64,000 nt of DNA from Bacteroidales bacterium (GTDB lineage: Bacteria > Bacteroidota > Bacteroidia > Bacteroidales > UBA932). This document shows positions 26,156-35,446 of the stretch, piece by piece. The notes under the pieces are model-generated. The model made no database searches, had not been told where the DNA came from, and saw only the letters and a list, made by a program, of their open reading frames with translations. How positions within the stretch are numbered: position 1 is the stretch's first letter; the number at the start of each line of letters is the position of its first letter. Both the position numbers and the translations under genes were made by a program. Location of the stretch: positions 1 through 64,000 of the forward strand of contig SUYM01000001.1 of NCBI GenBank assembly GCA_015060455.1, written 5' to 3'.

Positions 26156-28086
26156 TATCAATTAACAATCTGACAGTTGCATACGGCGGTTTCACCTTGC
26201 TGAATGAAATCAATTTTCATATCAGCGAGAGTGACAAGATAGGTCTTGTGGGCAAGAATGGCGCAGGAAAATCAACGATTCTTAAACTTATCTGCGGTTT
26301 CCAGAGTCCGACATCGGGAAAGGTGGCTGTGCCTAACGGAGTGAAGATTGGCTATCTTCCCCAGATTATGGAGCACCATCGCGGACGCAGCGTCATTGAT
26401 GAGGCTATGACTGCATTTGCGGATATGTTTGCCCTTGAAGATGAGTTGGAAAGCATCACGGTGCAGTTGGCCCAGAGGGATGATTATGAATCTCAGGCAT
26501 ACCAGGACCTGATTGTGAGAATGAATGAGGTGAATGACAGGCTGTCCTATACTCGTTCCGACAATCCTCGGGTACAGGCGGAGAAGACTCTGATCGGTCT
26601 TGGATTCAAATATGAAGAACTCGGCAGGCCTACCGAGACATTCAGCCAGGGCTGGAACATGCGTATAGAACTGGCAAAGATTCTTCTTTCCAGTCCTGAT
26701 GTCCTTCTGCTTGACGAGCCCACCAACCACCTTGATATAGAGTCCATTGAATGGCTGGAAGGCTATCTTAAAGAATATAAGGGATCGTTGGTGCTTATCT
26801 CCCATGACAGGAAATTCCTTGACAATGTGACCAACAGGACAGTTGAGATCATGGTCGGAAGGATCCATGACTATAAGGTGCCGTACAGCAAGTATCTTGA
26901 ATTGCGAAAGGAGCGTCTGGAGCAGCAGAGGGCCGCATTTGAGAATCAGCAGCGCATGATAGAGAAGACCGAGGAGTTCATAGAGAAGTTCAGATACAAG
27001 CCTACCAAATCCAATCAGGTCCAGTCCCGTGTGAAGCAGTTGGAGAAACTTGAAAGGATAGAGGTGGATCTTGAAGACAAGTCTGCACTTAGCGTAAAGT
27101 TCCCTCCGGCTCCCCGTTCCGGTGATATTGCCTATAAAGGAGTGGATCTGAAAGTCGGTTATGGAACCAAGGTGGTGTTTGACGATGCTCAGATTGAGGT
27201 GCGCAGAGGGGAGAAGGTTGCATTGGTGGGAAGGAACGGAGAGGGAAAGACCACCCTCATGCGTGTCATTATGCGCGAACTTGATCCGATGGAGGGCGAT
27301 TCGAAGGTCGGTCATAATGTGAATATCGGTTATTATGCTCAGAATCAGGAGGATATACTTGACAAGGAGGATACGGTGTTCGGCACCTTGGATAGGATTG
27401 CAGTAGGGGATATCAGGCTGAAACTGAGGGATATACTCGGAGCCTTCCTGTTCAAGGGAGAGGATATAGACAAGAAGGTGGCAGTGCTGAGCGGTGGCGA
27501 ACGCGCCCGGCTTGCAATGGCTAAACTGATGCTCAGACCATATAATCTTCTTGCACTCGACGAGCCTACCAACCACATGGATATCCGTTCCAAGGATATT
27601 CTCAAACAGGCTCTCAAGGCATACGACGGGACTTTGATCATAGTTTCCCATGACCGTGATTTCCTTGACGGACTGGTGGATAAATTATATGAGTTCCGCG
27701 ACGGAAAGGTCAAGGAGCATCTTGGAGGTGTCCAGGAATTCCTGGAACGAAGGAAATTGGAAAATCTGAGCGAACTGGAAAGACATTACAAGCCTGTTCA
27801 GGAGAAACCTGTGGAGGAGGTTCAGAAGAAGGAAGAGGCCAAGCAGGAATATCAGGCCAAGAAATATTTATCTAAAGAAGAAAAGAAGATCAAGAACCGT
27901 ATCTCATTCTTGGAGAAGGGAATAGAGGAGATAGAAATTAAGATGAAGGATATTGAGGTCAAACTTGCAGCCCCGGGTCCTGACGACGATGTGATGGAAC
28001 TTACAAGGGCATATCTTGAAAACAAGAGGGAACTTGATTTCAAGATGGAGGAATGGGAAAAACTGAATGAACAATTAGAATCTTAA
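26152..28086 (+). CDS. ABC-F family ATPase (Uup/YdiF-like)
   Basis: A 644-residue soluble protein with two ABC domains and no membrane helices, typical of ribosome-acting ABC-F factors. Walker A: GKNGAGKST (about 34-42) and GRNGEGKTT (about 358-366). Signatures: FSQGWNMRIELA and LSGGERARLAMA, each followed by a LDEPTNH Walker B. A charged linker (about 245-320) and a C-terminal coiled coil (about 545-644) are present. The degenerate first signature is normal for the family. Housekeeping translation factor rather than a proven resistance protein. Confidence 0.9.
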   Translation: MISINNLTVAYGGFTLLNEINFHISESDKIGLVGKNGAGKSTILKLICGFQSPTSGKVAVPNGVKIGYLPQIMEHHRGRSVIDEAMTAFADMFALEDELESITVQLAQRDDYESQAYQDLIVRMNEVNDRLSYTRSDNPRVQAEKTLIGLGFKYEELGRPTETFSQGWNMRIELAKILLSSPDVLLLDEPTNHLDIESIEWLEGYLKEYKGSLVLISHDRKFLDNVTNRTVEIMVGRIHDYKVPYSKYLELRKERLEQQRAAFENQQRMIEKTEEFIEKFRYKPTKSNQVQSRVKQLEKLERIEVDLEDKSALSVKFPPAPRSGDIAYKGVDLKVGYGTKVVFDDAQIEVRRGEKVALVGRNGEGKTTLMRVIMRELDPMEGDSKVGHNVNIGYYAQNQEDILDKEDTVFGTLDRIAVGDIRLKLRDILGAFLFKGEDIDKKVAVLSGGERARLAMAKLMLRPYNLLALDEPTNHMDIRSKDILKQALKAYDGTLIIVSHDRDFLDGLVDKLYEFRDGKVKEHLGGVQEFLERRKLENLSELERHYKPVQEKPVEEVQKKEEAKQEYQAKKYLSKEEKKIKNRISFLEKGIEEIEIKMKDIEVKLAAPGPDDDVMELTRAYLENKRELDFKMEEWEKLNEQLES

Positions 28087-28090
28087 AGAT

Positions 28091-28837
28091 ATGGAAGACA
28101 AGAAGATGCAGTATCTGTTCGGAATGCACCCGGTCCTTGAAGCCGTGAAGGCAGGTAAGAAATTTGACAAGGTGCTTCTCAAGCAGGGTCTTGAAGGCGC
28201 TCAGTTCAGAGAACTGATGGAACTCCTCAAGGCCAATGAGATCCCTTTCCAGTTTGTGCCTGCCGAGCGTCTGAACAGGGCTGTGCGCGGGTCGCATCAG
28301 GGCGTGCTTGCCTATATATCACAGATTGACTATGTTGATATAGAGCAACTTGTGAACAATGCTCTTGGTCGCAGCGAGAATCCGCTCATCGTCATTCTTG
28401 ACGGAGTGAGCGATGTGCGCAATCTCGGAGCCATAGCGCGTAGTCTGGAATGTGCCGGTGGTCACGGAATCATTGTTCCGGCCAAGGGCGGTGCAGCCAT
28501 AAATGCAGACGCGGTGAAGGCATCTGCCGGGGCGCTCATGCGTATGGATACATGCAAGGTGTCCAATCTGCGTGTAGCGGCATACTATCTCCAGCAGAGC
28601 GGTTTCAAACTGGTCGCAGCAACGGAAAAGACCGACAATCTCATATATGATGTGGATATGACAGGTCCATGCGCCATCATCATGGGCTCCGAAGGAAAGG
28701 GAATCTCCCAGTCCATGCTTGACCTTGCTGACTCAAAGGCGGCTATTCCGATGGCCGGAGAAATCACTTCTCTTAATGTGTCGGTGGCCTCTGCCGTGCT
28801 TATGTATGAGGCTGTAAGACAGAGACTTGGAAAATAA
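28091..28837 (+). CDS. rlmB: 23S rRNA (guanosine-2'-O-)-methyltransferase RlmB type
   Basis: A 248-residue SPOUT (TrmH-like) methyltransferase. The N-terminal L30e-like substrate domain (YLFGMHPVLEAV) is followed by the knotted catalytic domain with NLGAIARSLE, IIMGSEGKGIS and the C-terminal motif AGEITSLNVSVA that binds SAM. RlmB methylates G2251 (E. coli numbering) of 23S rRNA. A second SpoU-type paralogue lies at 58721. It is 4 nt downstream of the ABC-F gene. Confidence 0.92.
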   Translation: MEDKKMQYLFGMHPVLEAVKAGKKFDKVLLKQGLEGAQFRELMELLKANEIPFQFVPAERLNRAVRGSHQGVLAYISQIDYVDIEQLVNNALGRSENPLIVILDGVSDVRNLGAIARSLECAGGHGIIVPAKGGAAINADAVKASAGALMRMDTCKVSNLRVAAYYLQQSGFKLVAATEKTDNLIYDVDMTGPCAIIMGSEGKGISQSMLDLADSKAAIPMAGEITSLNVSVASAVLMYEAVRQRLGK

Positions 28838-28838
28838 T

Positions 28839-29801
28839 ATGTTTGTACTTGATTCCCATTGCGACACTCCGTCTCAGATTTTGAGGGGGCGTGATCTTGC
28901 AAAAGATAATGAACTTGCACACATCGACATCCCCAAACTCAGGCGTGGAGGTGTCGATGCCGCATTTTTCGCACTGTACATACCTGCTGATCTTGATGAG
29001 GATGCTGCATACGAATATGCGTGCCTGCTCTATGATAAGGTCATTGAGACGATTGCAGCCAATCCTGAGTCGTTGGCATTGGCTCTTTCCCGGGAGCAGG
29101 CGTATGATAATAAGAATAAAGGACTTATATCCATCTTCCTCGGGCTTGAAAACGGTTCTCCGATAGGTCATTCCATAGAACGTCTTCGTGAGTTCTATGA
29201 CAAGGGTGTGCGCTATGTAACTCTTTGTCATTCACGGGACAATCAGATATGTGACTCGTGTGCGAGCATGGACAAGACCTGGCATGGTCTGAGTCCTTTC
29301 GGCAGGGAGGTGGTGGCTGAAATGAACCGTCTCGGAATGCTTGTGGATGTCTCACATATATCTGACGAAGCATTCTATGATGTGCTGGAATGCTCTTCCA
29401 AGCCGGTTGTCGCCACTCACTCATGCTGCCGGGCGCTTGCCTGTCATCCACGCAATATGACAGATGACATGATACGGGCGCTTGCACGCAATGGGGGTGT
29501 TATCCAGATCAATTTCTATCCGGTGTTCCTGGATAGTGATTTCCCTGAGGATGAAATGTTTACAGCACCCAGACCATCATATCGCAGGATAGCCGACCAT
29601 ATCGACCACGTGGTGCAGTTGGTGGGCATGGACCATGTCGGCATAGGCTCTGACTTTGACGGAATAGATGTTACGCCGGAGGGCATGGATGATGTGTCTG
29701 AACTTCCGGAATTGTTTGCTGAACTGCGCAGAAGGGGATATTCTCAGGCGGATCTTGATAAGATCGCGTCAGGGAACTTCTTTAATGCGTTTTCCTGCTG
29801 A
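28839..29801 (+). CDS. Membrane-dipeptidase family (M19) zinc peptidase
   Basis: A 320-residue M19 dipeptidase. LDSHCDTP supplies the first zinc ligands (H7, D9), VVATHSCCRAL and HVGIGSDFDG the later ones, all in family order. No signal peptide is apparent, so it is probably cytosolic despite the family name. ATG 28839 follows the rlmB stop by one nucleotide; the frame is open upstream to TTG 28827, but that is inside rlmB. Its 3-prime end overlaps the convergent transporter gene by 20 nt. Confidence 0.9.
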   Translation: MFVLDSHCDTPSQILRGRDLAKDNELAHIDIPKLRRGGVDAAFFALYIPADLDEDAAYEYACLLYDKVIETIAANPESLALALSREQAYDNKNKGLISIFLGLENGSPIGHSIERLREFYDKGVRYVTLCHSRDNQICDSCASMDKTWHGLSPFGREVVAEMNRLGMLVDVSHISDEAFYDVLECSSKPVVATHSCCRALACHPRNMTDDMIRALARNGGVIQINFYPVFLDSDFPEDEMFTAPRPSYRRIADHIDHVVQLVGMDHVGIGSDFDGIDVTPEGMDDVSELPELFAELRRRGYSQADLDKIASGNFFNAFSC

Positions 29802-30699
29802 TCTTCTTCTGGTGCATTATGATGATGAATACGGCAGCCAGGATAAGTGAAATGCCGATTATCGTTCTCGGACCCAGGTGCTCGTCAAGGAAGAAGACTC
29901 CCAGAACTACCGCCGTCAGAGGTTGAAGCGCACCTAAGATCGATGTCAGTGTAGGTCCTATCCGTCTTACCGCCTTCACGCCTGTGAAATTTGATACCAT
30001 TGTAGCCCAGAGTCCCAATCCAAGTATATTGAGCCACGATTTGAGGTCTGTGGTGATGGTAATCTTTCCATCAATCATGAATGCCGCCGCTATGAAATAA
30101 ACAGCGCACAGGAGCATCATCCATGTGGTGAACTTTACTGACTCTATCTTGACTGCATGTGTCTTCTTCATTGCAATATAGTAGGCGGCAAATGAGAAGG
30201 CCGATATGATCGAGCAGGCAAATCCTAAAGATGTGTTCCCGCCTTCAATTATAAGTCCGTCTCCGTTGGCCATAAGATAGACTCCGAATATGGCTGTGAC
30301 AATGGCTATGACATTTTCCCAGGACCTGTCTTCACCATAGAACATCATCATGCACATTGCGACTATTACGGGGTACATGAAGTTGATGGTGGATGCGACT
30401 CCGCTGGCGATGTTTGCGTATCCTATCAGGAGAGTTATAGAGGTCAGGGCTCTGAGCATACTGAGCAGAACCACTTTCCAGACTTCATCAAAAGAATTCA
30501 ATCGAAGTGATTTTTTCTTGCTCAATGCATATATGACAAGCACTGCCGCTGCTACCGCCCACCTGTATGAAAGCACATCAAAATTGCTGAAACCGACTGC
30601 GATAAGAGCGAGTGAGAAAAGAGGGGAGAAGCCGAATGAGGCAGATGAAATCGCGGCATAGAAGAGCCCGTTGAGAGTGATTCTATGTCTTTTTCTCAT
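29782..30699 (-). CDS. EamA/DMT-superfamily transporter
   Basis: A 305-residue protein with ten predicted hydrophobic helices in two EamA repeats (first about 10-140, second about 155-295). The repeat endings GVYLMANGDGLIIE and GPRTIIGISLILAAVFI are typical. Substrate unknown; many members export amino acids or metabolites. ATG 30699 (MRKRHRITLNG) was chosen over ATG 30723. The 150-nt upstream spacer holds inverted and direct repeats that could be operators. Confidence 0.82.
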   Translation of the reverse strand: MRKRHRITLNGLFYAAISSASFGFSPLFSLALIAVGFSNFDVLSYRWAVAAAVLVIYALSKKKSLRLNSFDEVWKVVLLSMLRALTSITLLIGYANIASGVASTINFMYPVIVAMCMMMFYGEDRSWENVIAIVTAIFGVYLMANGDGLIIEGGNTSLGFACSIISAFSFAAYYIAMKKTHAVKIESVKFTTWMMLLCAVYFIAAAFMIDGKITITTDLKSWLNILGLGLWATMVSNFTGVKAVRRIGPTLTSILGALQPLTAVVLGVFFLDEHLGPRTIIGISLILAAVFIIIMHQKKISRKTH

Positions 30700-30772
30700 A
30701 TGTTGCTCATGAATGCTCAGCATTGTCCCTTGTCTTTTTATCTGTTTGTGTGTCAGTTAGTTATGAGGCTGA

Positions 30773-30837
30773 TAAGATTTGTATATAATTAACAAATCTT
30801 ACGAAACAAATATGTTATTAACTAAAACAAATATGTT
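30773..30837. repeat. Inverted and direct repeats upstream of the EamA gene
   Basis: TAAGATTTGT (30773-30782) and ACAAATCTTA (30792-30801) form a perfect 10-bp inverted repeat with a 9-nt spacer. AAACAAATATGTT follows twice, at 30804-30816 and 30825-30837, spaced 21 nt, about two helical turns. The AACAAAT core therefore occurs three times. This looks like binding sites for a regulator; it lies between the cinA stop and the EamA start, both minus strand. Confidence 0.55.
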
Positions 30838-30851
30838 TTAATTGTAATATA

Positions 30852-32126
30852 TCAAAGACTTAACTCATTAAGTAGTCTTATCCTTAGTTTATTCAATGTA
30901 AACGCTGAAAAGCGTTCGATATTGCGTTTCCTGTCACTGCTGTATCGTACTGTAAACGTCTCGACTCCGCTCCGGGAGGCAACTCCGACCCACACGGTTC
31001 CGACAGGTTTTTCTGCACTTCCACCTCCCGGTCCTGCTATGCCTGAGGTCGAGACTGCATAGTCGCTTCCTGTAATTCGTCTTACCCCCTCTGCCATTGC
31101 TGCAACAGTCTCGCTGCTCACTGCGCCATGTTCATCAAGTATCTCCTCCGGCACTCCGAGCACACCCGTCTTCACGCTGTTTGCATACGAGGTGACGGAT
31201 CCGAGGAAATATGCCGATGAACCGGGAACAGACGTAAAGAGGCTTGCAATGGTTCCTCCTGTGCATGATTCGGCACAACTGACGGTCTTTCCCGCTCTTT
31301 CAAGCAATCTGCCCACGCATGCTGCCAGAGAATCCTCTTCTTCACTATATATATAATCACCAAGTATTTCCCTCAATGAGGCTGTCAGTCCCGCAATTTC
31401 CGCCTCCTGTGTGTTTCTGTCGCCGAGGTAGGAGGTCAGTCTCAGTTTCACTCCATTTACAGGGTCAGGCAGGTAGGCAAGTGATACATGTTCTGGCAGG
31501 CTGTTCTCCCAGGGTTCTATGAGTTCTGACAGGGCTGATTCAGCCAGGCCGAAGGTCATTATGTTCTTATGATAAATGTCGCCTGAACGGTAATTCTGTC
31601 TGATGTCGCCCAGTACGTCCTCCATTGCACCTATGGCTTCATACGGAACACCCGGGAGGGAATATAAGGTGGCCTTGTGCCCATATCTGGATTCAGGAAA
31701 TCTGAACACCATGACAGGTGCTGTGCCAAGTCTGTTGGTGATGACATCGCAAGTGTTTGGAACAGAGGCTTGTGCAAGGTTTATTTCAAGCAGGTCAAGA
31801 CCTCTTGAACTTAAAATGTGATGTATTATTTCAAGTTGGGACTCATCTGTCTTATAGGAGGTGGCACCAGACAGGTCATACAGAGCCTTCTTGGTGATAT
31901 CGTCCTTTGTCGGGCCCAGTCCACCTGTCACTATGACTATGTCATTTCTGCCGAGTTCTGCATCAAGGGTGCCCATGATATCGTCATGCGAATCTGCAAT
32001 CGACACCATACGCCCGACTTTTACTCCAATGCCGTTAAGCGCCCTGGATATGTTCGAGGAATTGGTATCAACGGTCTGACCTATCAGAATCTCGTCTCCA
32101 ATTGTGCAGATTGATGCCTTTATCAT
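30852..32126 (-). CDS. cinA: CinA-like protein (competence/damage-inducible)
   Basis: A 424-residue two-domain CinA: an N-terminal MoaB/MogA-like domain (CTIGDEILIGQTVDTNS, about residues 7-23, and VTGGLGPTKDD), reported as ADP-ribose pyrophosphatase, and a C-terminal PncC nicotinamide-nucleotide amidase domain (SCAESCTGGTIAS, about 279-291, and STSGIAGPGGG). Together they act in pyridine-nucleotide repair. It overlaps the pyrD stop by 4 nt and is its downstream partner. Confidence 0.93.
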   Translation of the reverse strand: MIKASICTIGDEILIGQTVDTNSSNISRALNGIGVKVGRMVSIADSHDDIMGTLDAELGRNDIVIVTGGLGPTKDDITKKALYDLSGATSYKTDESQLEIIHHILSSRGLDLLEINLAQASVPNTCDVITNRLGTAPVMVFRFPESRYGHKATLYSLPGVPYEAIGAMEDVLGDIRQNYRSGDIYHKNIMTFGLAESALSELIEPWENSLPEHVSLAYLPDPVNGVKLRLTSYLGDRNTQEAEIAGLTASLREILGDYIYSEEEDSLAACVGRLLERAGKTVSCAESCTGGTIASLFTSVPGSSAYFLGSVTSYANSVKTGVLGVPEEILDEHGAVSSETVAAMAEGVRRITGSDYAVSTSGIAGPGGGSAEKPVGTVWVGVASRSGVETFTVRYSSDRKRNIERFSAFTLNKLRIRLLNELSL

Positions 32127-33154
32127 TTTTCCAGGTGCTTGATGATGCGTTTGACAAGTCCAGGACCCTCGAAGATGAATCCGGAATATATTTCCACCAG
32201 AGAGGCGCCCGCATCAAGCATGGCCTTGGCATCTTCTGGAGACATGATACCTCCGACTCCTATGATAGGAAGGCGTCCTGCAGATTTCTCATGAATATAT
32301 TTCACCAATGCAAGGTTCTTCTGATGAACAGGGGCTCCTGACATGCCTCCGTTGCCGATTTCTTCGATTCTTTCCTGGGAGATAGTCGTCAGTCCGTCCC
32401 TGCTTCTTGTGGTGTTGCCTGCTACGATGCCGTCGATTCCTGACCTCAGACAGTAGTCTATGATGTCGTCAAGTTGCTCATGGGCAAGGTCCGGAGAGAC
32501 TTTGAGCAGGATAGGTTTATAGGTGTCGAACAGCATCCTCAGATCGAGGAGTTTATCCACTATGTCGGAGAGGAAGCTTATATCCTGTAATGATGTAAGT
32601 CCCACGACATTGGGGCATGAGACGTTTACTACAAACATATCCACAAAGTCATAAAGAAGTTTGAATGCTGTTTCGTAGTCGTTGGCCGCCTCTTCGTTGA
32701 TGCTGGATGTGTTCTTGGATATGTTGGCAGCGACAATTATCTCAGGCCTGTTCTTTTTAAGATGCTCCACTGCATTCTTAACCCCCTTATTATTGATTCC
32801 GAAGCGGTTGATGATGGCTCTGTCGCCGGGAACACGCCAGCACCGAGGCTTGGGATTTCCGTCCTGTGGCTTAGGCGTAAGGGAGCCTATTTCAACGAAT
32901 CCGAAGCCGAAATTCGCCATATCGTTGTAGTATTCGCCGTTCTTGTCAAGACCTCCGGCAAGTCCGACAGGGTTGGGGAATCTGATGCCGAACACTTCCT
33001 TTTCAAGGGAAGGGGATTCCTTGCAATAGGTTGCCCTGATGATGGATCTTGCAAACGGTATATGCCTTAATACGGAAATGGCCTTGAATGTCATGTTATG
33101 TGCTGTTTCAGGATTGAAACGGAACAGAACGGGCTTGATAATGTGCTTGTACAT
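32123..33154 (-). CDS. pyrD: Dihydroorotate dehydrogenase (quinone), class 2
   Basis: A 343-residue flavoprotein oxidising dihydroorotate in pyrimidine synthesis. The N-terminal amphipathic helices (MYKHIIKPVLFRFNPETAH) are the class 2 membrane and quinone-binding extension; GLAGGLDKNGE, RFGINNKG and VNVSCPN are FMN and substrate motifs, with Ser as the class 2 catalytic base. ATG 33154 was chosen because the upstream start at 33187 lies inside the -7 box. Confidence 0.94.
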   Translation of the reverse strand: MYKHIIKPVLFRFNPETAHNMTFKAISVLRHIPFARSIIRATYCKESPSLEKEVFGIRFPNPVGLAGGLDKNGEYYNDMANFGFGFVEIGSLTPKPQDGNPKPRCWRVPGDRAIINRFGINNKGVKNAVEHLKKNRPEIIVAANISKNTSSINEEAANDYETAFKLLYDFVDMFVVNVSCPNVVGLTSLQDISFLSDIVDKLLDLRMLFDTYKPILLKVSPDLAHEQLDDIIDYCLRSGIDGIVAGNTTRSRDGLTTISQERIEEIGNGGMSGAPVHQKNLALVKYIHEKSAGRLPIIGVGGIMSPEDAKAMLDAGASLVEIYSGFIFEGPGLVKRIIKHLEK

Positions 33155-33184
33155 TTTTACAGCAGATTCTATGGTTACAGAATA

Positions 33185-33192
33185 CAAATATA
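33185..33192 (-). promoter_or_regulatory. pyrD-cinA promoter -7 box TATATTTG
   Basis: A minus-strand match to TAnnTTTG, 30 nt upstream of the pyrD start. Confidence 0.6.
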
Positions 33193-33204
33193 ATTAAAAT
33201 GCAC

Positions 33205-33678
33205 TTATATTCCCATCTCCTGATAGGTTCCATCATCAAAAAAAATAGTAACTTTTACGGCTTTTCGTTGTTTTACAACTTGTTGTGCGTTGGCACTTGG
33301 AGTGTTGCTTGAACTTATTGCAGGGATATTGTCATAGACTTGAGAGTCTGCTACTGTCTCGTCTATGATCATATTGTCTGGATAAGTGCCCTGATCAAAC
33401 AGGTCCGGTTCATCGAAAATAGGGGGTAAATCATTGTTTGATGGTATTGTAGGACTGTTTTGAACAGTGTCCTTATACATTTTACCCTTGCCGAGAATCA
33501 GCCATTCGATGTTGAGAGTGGGGTAGGACGACATTATCGCCTTTATGAAGTCGTATCCGGGATTGTTCCTTCCGGACATCACATGAGAAACGCTTGCACG
33601 TACAACCTTGATCGTATCTGCAAATTGAGCCTGCGAGATGTTCTCGGCTGCTAAAAATTGTTTTAATCTCGTATTCAT
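33205..33678 (-). CDS. XRE-family HTH transcriptional regulator
   Basis: A 157-residue protein with an N-terminal lambda-repressor-like HTH (MNTRLKQFLAAENISQAQFADTI continuing to SHVMSGRNNPG, about residues 1-44). A Pro/Asp-rich linker and a short C-terminal segment (KVTIFFDDGTYQEMGI) without a peptidase or known ligand domain follow. ATG 33678 was chosen because the longer frame to 33729 would run through its promoter. Palindromes surrounding that promoter strongly suggest autoregulation. Targets unknown. Confidence 0.8.
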   Translation of the reverse strand: MNTRLKQFLAAENISQAQFADTIKVVRASVSHVMSGRNNPGYDFIKAIMSSYPTLNIEWLILGKGKMYKDTVQNSPTIPSNNDLPPIFDEPDLFDQGTYPDNMIIDETVADSQVYDNIPAISSSNTPSANAQQVVKQRKAVKVTIFFDDGTYQEMGI

Positions 33679-33681
33679 ATA

Positions 33682-33730
33682 TGTAACCTTAGATGTTACA
33701 AAAGTAGTTACAAATTTTGTAAAATGCAAA
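33682..33730 (-). promoter_or_regulatory. XRE promoter with two flanking operator palindromes
   Basis: On the minus strand, TTTG (33727-33730) is separated by exactly 20 nt from TACTTTTG (33699-33706), a textbook Bacteroidota -33/-7 pair. Palindrome 1, TGTAAC-N7-GTTACA (33682-33700), covers the start-site side. Palindrome 2, TTACAAA-T-TTTGTAA (33708-33722), sits between the two boxes. Both share the TTACA half-site, so binding there should block RNA polymerase. Confidence 0.7.
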
Positions 33731-34216
33731 TAACAGGGTAGTGTCCATTTGTTAACAGCCTGTCAAAAATAGGTGAAATTATGTTATAGTTTTTATATAG
33801 GTAATTTATATAAATTGCTGAGTTTGGTAGGTTTAACATGAAAATATCTACAAAAATATGCGGTTTTTATTGAGTATTAGGAAAAATACCTCAATATTAC
33901 ATTTGTTATATATTGATATTCTTTAAATAAACTTTAAAAATACCTCATTTTCAGTGAGTTGTCGCAAGTTAAAATTAACCATAATAATAACTTATTCTCA
34001 TTTTGTTTATCATAACAAATGGTAATACCTTGCTTGTTACTATTTGCATATTGTTTACAAATGTCATAAATGGTGTTTTATTCTGTTAATTACATTTGTA
34101 AATTATCTTTGTGTTTTTTATAGTCATTCCGTCAGCCACACTGCAACCGGGCAATCATTCAATTAAATCGAATATTTGAGTAAATTTGCACGTTGATATG
34201 AAAATTTTGATTTCTC
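33731..34216. other. AT-rich 0.5-kb spacer with no gene
   Basis: No ORF of note. The stretch is much more AT-rich than its surroundings. It contains AAAAATACCTCA twice (33882-33893, 33936-33947), the first copy also forming an imperfect hairpin with TATTGAGTATT upstream. Plus-strand -7-like boxes occur at 34091-34098 (TACATTTG) and 34104-34111 (TATCTTTG), besides the queA box. It could be a lost-gene scar or a regulatory island of the XRE protein. Confidence 0.5.
34181..34188 (+). promoter_or_regulatory. queA promoter -7 box TAAATTTG
   Basis: A TAnnTTTG match 28 nt before ATG 34217. Confidence 0.6.
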
Positions 34217-35428
34217 ATGATATCTGAAATACATATAGAAGATTTCAACTATGACCTCCCTGATGAGAGGATCGCCAAATATCCCTTACCTGACAGGGAT
34301 TCATCCAGACTCCTGATATACAATGGCGGGCGGATTGCTGACAGAAGGTTTTCGGATATATCTGACCTTCTCCCTGATGGCTCGTTGATGATATTCAATG
34401 ACACCAAGGTAGTACCGGCACGACTGCATTTTCAGCGTGACTCCGGAGCACATATAGAGGTATTCTGCCTGGAACCGGTCCTACCTGAGGAATATGTTAC
34501 AATGTTTGCCGTCACGGACAGGTGCCGATGGAAATGTATTGTAGGAAATATAAAACGCTGGAAGAACGATACCCTTCATCTGTATAATCCTGACGGGGAT
34601 GAGGCCATTGAAGCCATGAACCTGAGGGCCGATCTTATTGAAAGACAGGGTGAAACATCAATAGTTGAGTTCTCATGGAGTAATGGCGCTCCTTTTTCTC
34701 AGGTACTGGAGTTGTGTGGTTCCGTTCCGATTCCCCCTTATCTGAACCGTGACACAGAGGCTATCGACCTTGAGCGCTATCAGACCTTATATGCCCGATT
34801 CAGGGGTTCGGTAGCGGCTCCGACTGCCGGTCTTCACTTCACGGAAAAAGTCTTGAATCAGATACGTTCAAAGGGTATAGAGACTGATACTGTGTGCCTT
34901 CATGTGGGTGCAGGAACGTTTCTGCCTGTGAAAAGTTCCCTGGTCAGTGAACATACGATGCATCGTGAGCCTTTTGTGGTCAAGTTGGAACTTCTGGAGA
35001 AACTTTTGAACAGACAAGGAAAACTGGTTGCTGTCGGCACCACTTCGGTAAGAACCCTGGAGTCCTTATATTATATAGGTGTAAAGTGTATAGAGAACGG
35101 CACGCCGTCAGACGTCGGCCAATGGGAACCATACGAAAGAGAGTATCCATACACAATGAATGAGGCCTTGGAGGCCTTGACTGCCTATATGAAATCACGC
35201 TCGCTCACCGAAATCCAACTGGGGACACGCATAATCATTGTTCCCGGGTACAGGTTCAGGCTTGTGGATGTGCTTGTGACCAATTTCCACCAGCCCCAGA
35301 GCACTCTTCTGCTGCTTGTTTCCGCTTTTGTAGGCGGTGATTGGAAGAGTATCTATGATTATGCACTCTCGCACGATTTCCGTTTCCTCAGTTATGGAGA
35401 CAGTTCAATACTGTTCAGGGATTGTTGA
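34217..35428 (+). CDS. queA: tRNA preQ1(34) S-adenosylmethionine ribosyltransferase-isomerase
   Basis: A 403-residue QueA, which transfers and isomerises the ribosyl group of SAM onto preQ1 in the tRNA anticodon to give epoxyqueuosine. Family motifs are DYDLP-like FNYDLPDERIAKYPL (about residues 9-23), DSSRLL, FNDTKVVPARL, VAAPTAGLHFTE (about 204-215) and VTNFHQPQSTLLLLVSAF. It is intact and full-length, slightly longer than the usual 340-360 residues through an extended central region. Its substrate preQ1 cannot come from the queF at 21466, which is only a remnant. Confidence 0.95.
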   Translation: MISEIHIEDFNYDLPDERIAKYPLPDRDSSRLLIYNGGRIADRRFSDISDLLPDGSLMIFNDTKVVPARLHFQRDSGAHIEVFCLEPVLPEEYVTMFAVTDRCRWKCIVGNIKRWKNDTLHLYNPDGDEAIEAMNLRADLIERQGETSIVEFSWSNGAPFSQVLELCGSVPIPPYLNRDTEAIDLERYQTLYARFRGSVAAPTAGLHFTEKVLNQIRSKGIETDTVCLHVGAGTFLPVKSSLVSEHTMHREPFVVKLELLEKLLNRQGKLVAVGTTSVRTLESLYYIGVKCIENGTPSDVGQWEPYEREYPYTMNEALEALTAYMKSRSLTEIQLGTRIIIVPGYRFRLVDVLVTNFHQPQSTLLLLVSAFVGGDWKSIYDYALSHDFRFLSYGDSSILFRDC

Positions 35429-35446
35429 TATTTCAAAGGAAATTTG

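Noticed and set aside
26272..27651. 459-codon minus-strand frame inside the ABC-F gene
   Set aside because: Shadow of the ABC-F coding sequence; composition-driven and without family similarity.
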